Source: Candidatus Methanoperedens sp.
GTDB lineage: Archaea > Halobacteriota > Methanosarcinia > Methanosarcinales > Methanoperedenaceae
Length of the DNA: 6,449 bases
Assembly (NCBI GenBank): GCA_028679855.1
Contig: JAJRAP010000223.1
Coordinates: 1-6,449, forward strand
Reading direction: 5' to 3'
Below the pieces are notes generated by a model. That model did no database searches, was not told where the DNA came from, and saw only the letters and a list, made by a program, of their open reading frames with translations. Every line of letters begins with the position of its first letter. Within the stretch, counting starts at the first letter, position 1. Of the stretch, positions 6,013-6,449 are shown piece after piece. Both the position numbers and the translations under genes were made by a program.

Positions 6013-6025
6013 CACCCACCCATAA

Positions 6026-6034
6026 GCTTTAATA
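6026..6034 (+). promoter_or_regulatory. TATA box of the BlaI-like gene
   Basis: GCTTTAATAC lies about 25-32 bases before ATG 6058, so transcription would begin at or next to the start codon, giving a leaderless message. No ribosome binding site is present, in line with this. Confidence 0.5.
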
Positions 6035-6036
6035 CT

Positions 6037-6055
6037 GTTTACGTCAATTGTAAAC
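6037..6055. promoter_or_regulatory. Perfect inverted repeat, candidate operator of the BlaI-like repressor
   Basis: GTTTAC (6037-6042) and GTAAAC (6050-6055) are perfect 6-bp arms around the 7-base spacer GTCAATT. The site lies between the TATA box and the start codon and covers the expected transcription start. This is where a dimeric winged-helix repressor would block its own promoter. Autoregulation is inferred from position and symmetry. Confidence 0.55.
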
Positions 6056-6057
6056 CC

Positions 6058-6420
6058 ATGGTTAAACTGGATCAGATAAACATTTCTAACGACGGTCTTA
6101 CCAAGTTCTTTAGCCCTATAGAAGCGGCAATACTGAGGACGTTATGGATCGAAGGAGAGATGATGACCTCAGAATTGACTGAAAAGACAAAAATTCCTCT
6201 TTCAAGCATAGCAGGCACGCTTGATCGCCTGGTCAAGGCTGGATACGCAGCCAGGAGAGTGGACAACGTGAACGGCAGGGTGCGCTATGTGTATGCTCCG
6301 GTCTACACCGAGGAAGAGGTCGCAAGTGAAATAACCACCAGGATCATGGACAGCCTTGTGGATACCTTCGGTCGCGTTGCGATCGAGAACTTCTCAAAAT
6401 ACAGAGATAGCAGGGAGTGA
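6058..6420 (+). CDS. BlaI/MecI/CopY-type winged-helix transcriptional repressor
   Basis: A dimeric DNA-binding repressor of the penicillinase-repressor family. The 120 residues follow the family layout: FFSPIEAAILRTLWIEGE (17-34) forms the first helix, MTSELTEKTKIPLSSIAGTL (36-55) holds the helix-turn-helix, DRLVKAGYAARR (56-67) leads into the wing, and GRVRYVYAPVYTEEEV (73-88) closes the wing, followed by a C-terminal dimerisation helix region. There is no Cys, so the Cys-based copper binding of CopY is absent. No BlaR/MecR-type sensor protease is in the window, so induction by proteolysis cannot be judged. ATG 6058 is chosen because the TATA box and the inverted repeat sit immediately before it. 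It may repress itself and unseen downstream genes; only 29 bases follow its stop, with no recognisable gene. Confidence 0.85.
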   Translation: MVKLDQINISNDGLTKFFSPIEAAILRTLWIEGEMMTSELTEKTKIPLSSIAGTLDRLVKAGYAARRVDNVNGRVRYVYAPVYTEEEVASEITTRIMDSLVDTFGRVAIENFSKYRDSRE

Positions 6421-6449
6421 GGCGCTTTCCTCTGCGCGCCGCAAGGTTG

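Noticed and set aside
5580..6015. - strand open frames opposite the OsmC-family gene
   Set aside because: Shadows of a gene with both catalytic cysteines and a good ribosome binding site on the + strand.
6421..6440. GGCGC and GCGCC inverted arms after the BlaI-like gene
   Set aside because: Only 5-bp arms with a 10-base loop and no T-run; the window ends too soon to judge it as a terminator.

Overview
The window reads as chromosomal DNA from a methane-metabolising euryarchaeon. It encodes formylmethanofuran dehydrogenase subunits, an archaeal Tsr3, archaeal TATA/BRE-type promoters, and Shine-Dalgarno sites of the AGGTGA type. A Methanosarcinales or ANME-2 (Methanoperedens-like) source is my inference from the gene set and from the Asn/Thr-rich PKD-type surface protein. 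The sequence alone does not fix the genus.

Layout. Positions 1-2039 (+ strand) hold the end of a formylmethanofuran dehydrogenase (Fwd/Fmd) operon: a 5'-truncated iron-sulfur subunit that resembles FwdG with an extra N-terminal FeS domain, then fwdB, then fwdD. They are packed with stop/RBS or stop/start overlaps. Positions 2041-4804 (- strand) hold a secreted protein with three PKD-like modules and a Lys-rich repeat tail, followed 37 bp downstream by a membrane-anchored winged-helix regulator. The regulator gene converges on fwdD with a single base between the stop codons. Positions 4932-5435 (- strand) encode the rRNA-modifying enzyme Tsr3. Divergent from it are an OsmC-family protein (5557-5988) and a BlaI/MecI-type repressor (6058-6420) with a TATA box and a perfect inverted repeat directly before its start codon.

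How the genes work together. FwdB and FwdD form the molybdopterin/tungstopterin module that interconverts CO2 (via formate) and formyl-methanofuran, and the FwdG-like protein would carry the electrons. FwdA and FwdC are not in the window. The surface protein and the membrane regulator look like a locus pairing an envelope protein with a membrane sensor; this is inference from adjacency and topology. Tsr3, OsmC and the BlaI-like repressor appear to be separate transcription units.

No tRNA, rRNA, CRISPR array, insertion sequence or phage gene was seen. No stretch longer than 300 bases lacks a gene; the three longest gaps (127, 121 and 69 bp) are described as promoter or terminator regions. I see no clearly new multi-gene system. 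The best leads are the FeS-FwdG fusion, the sensor/surface-protein pair with its patterned promoter, and the BlaI operator.
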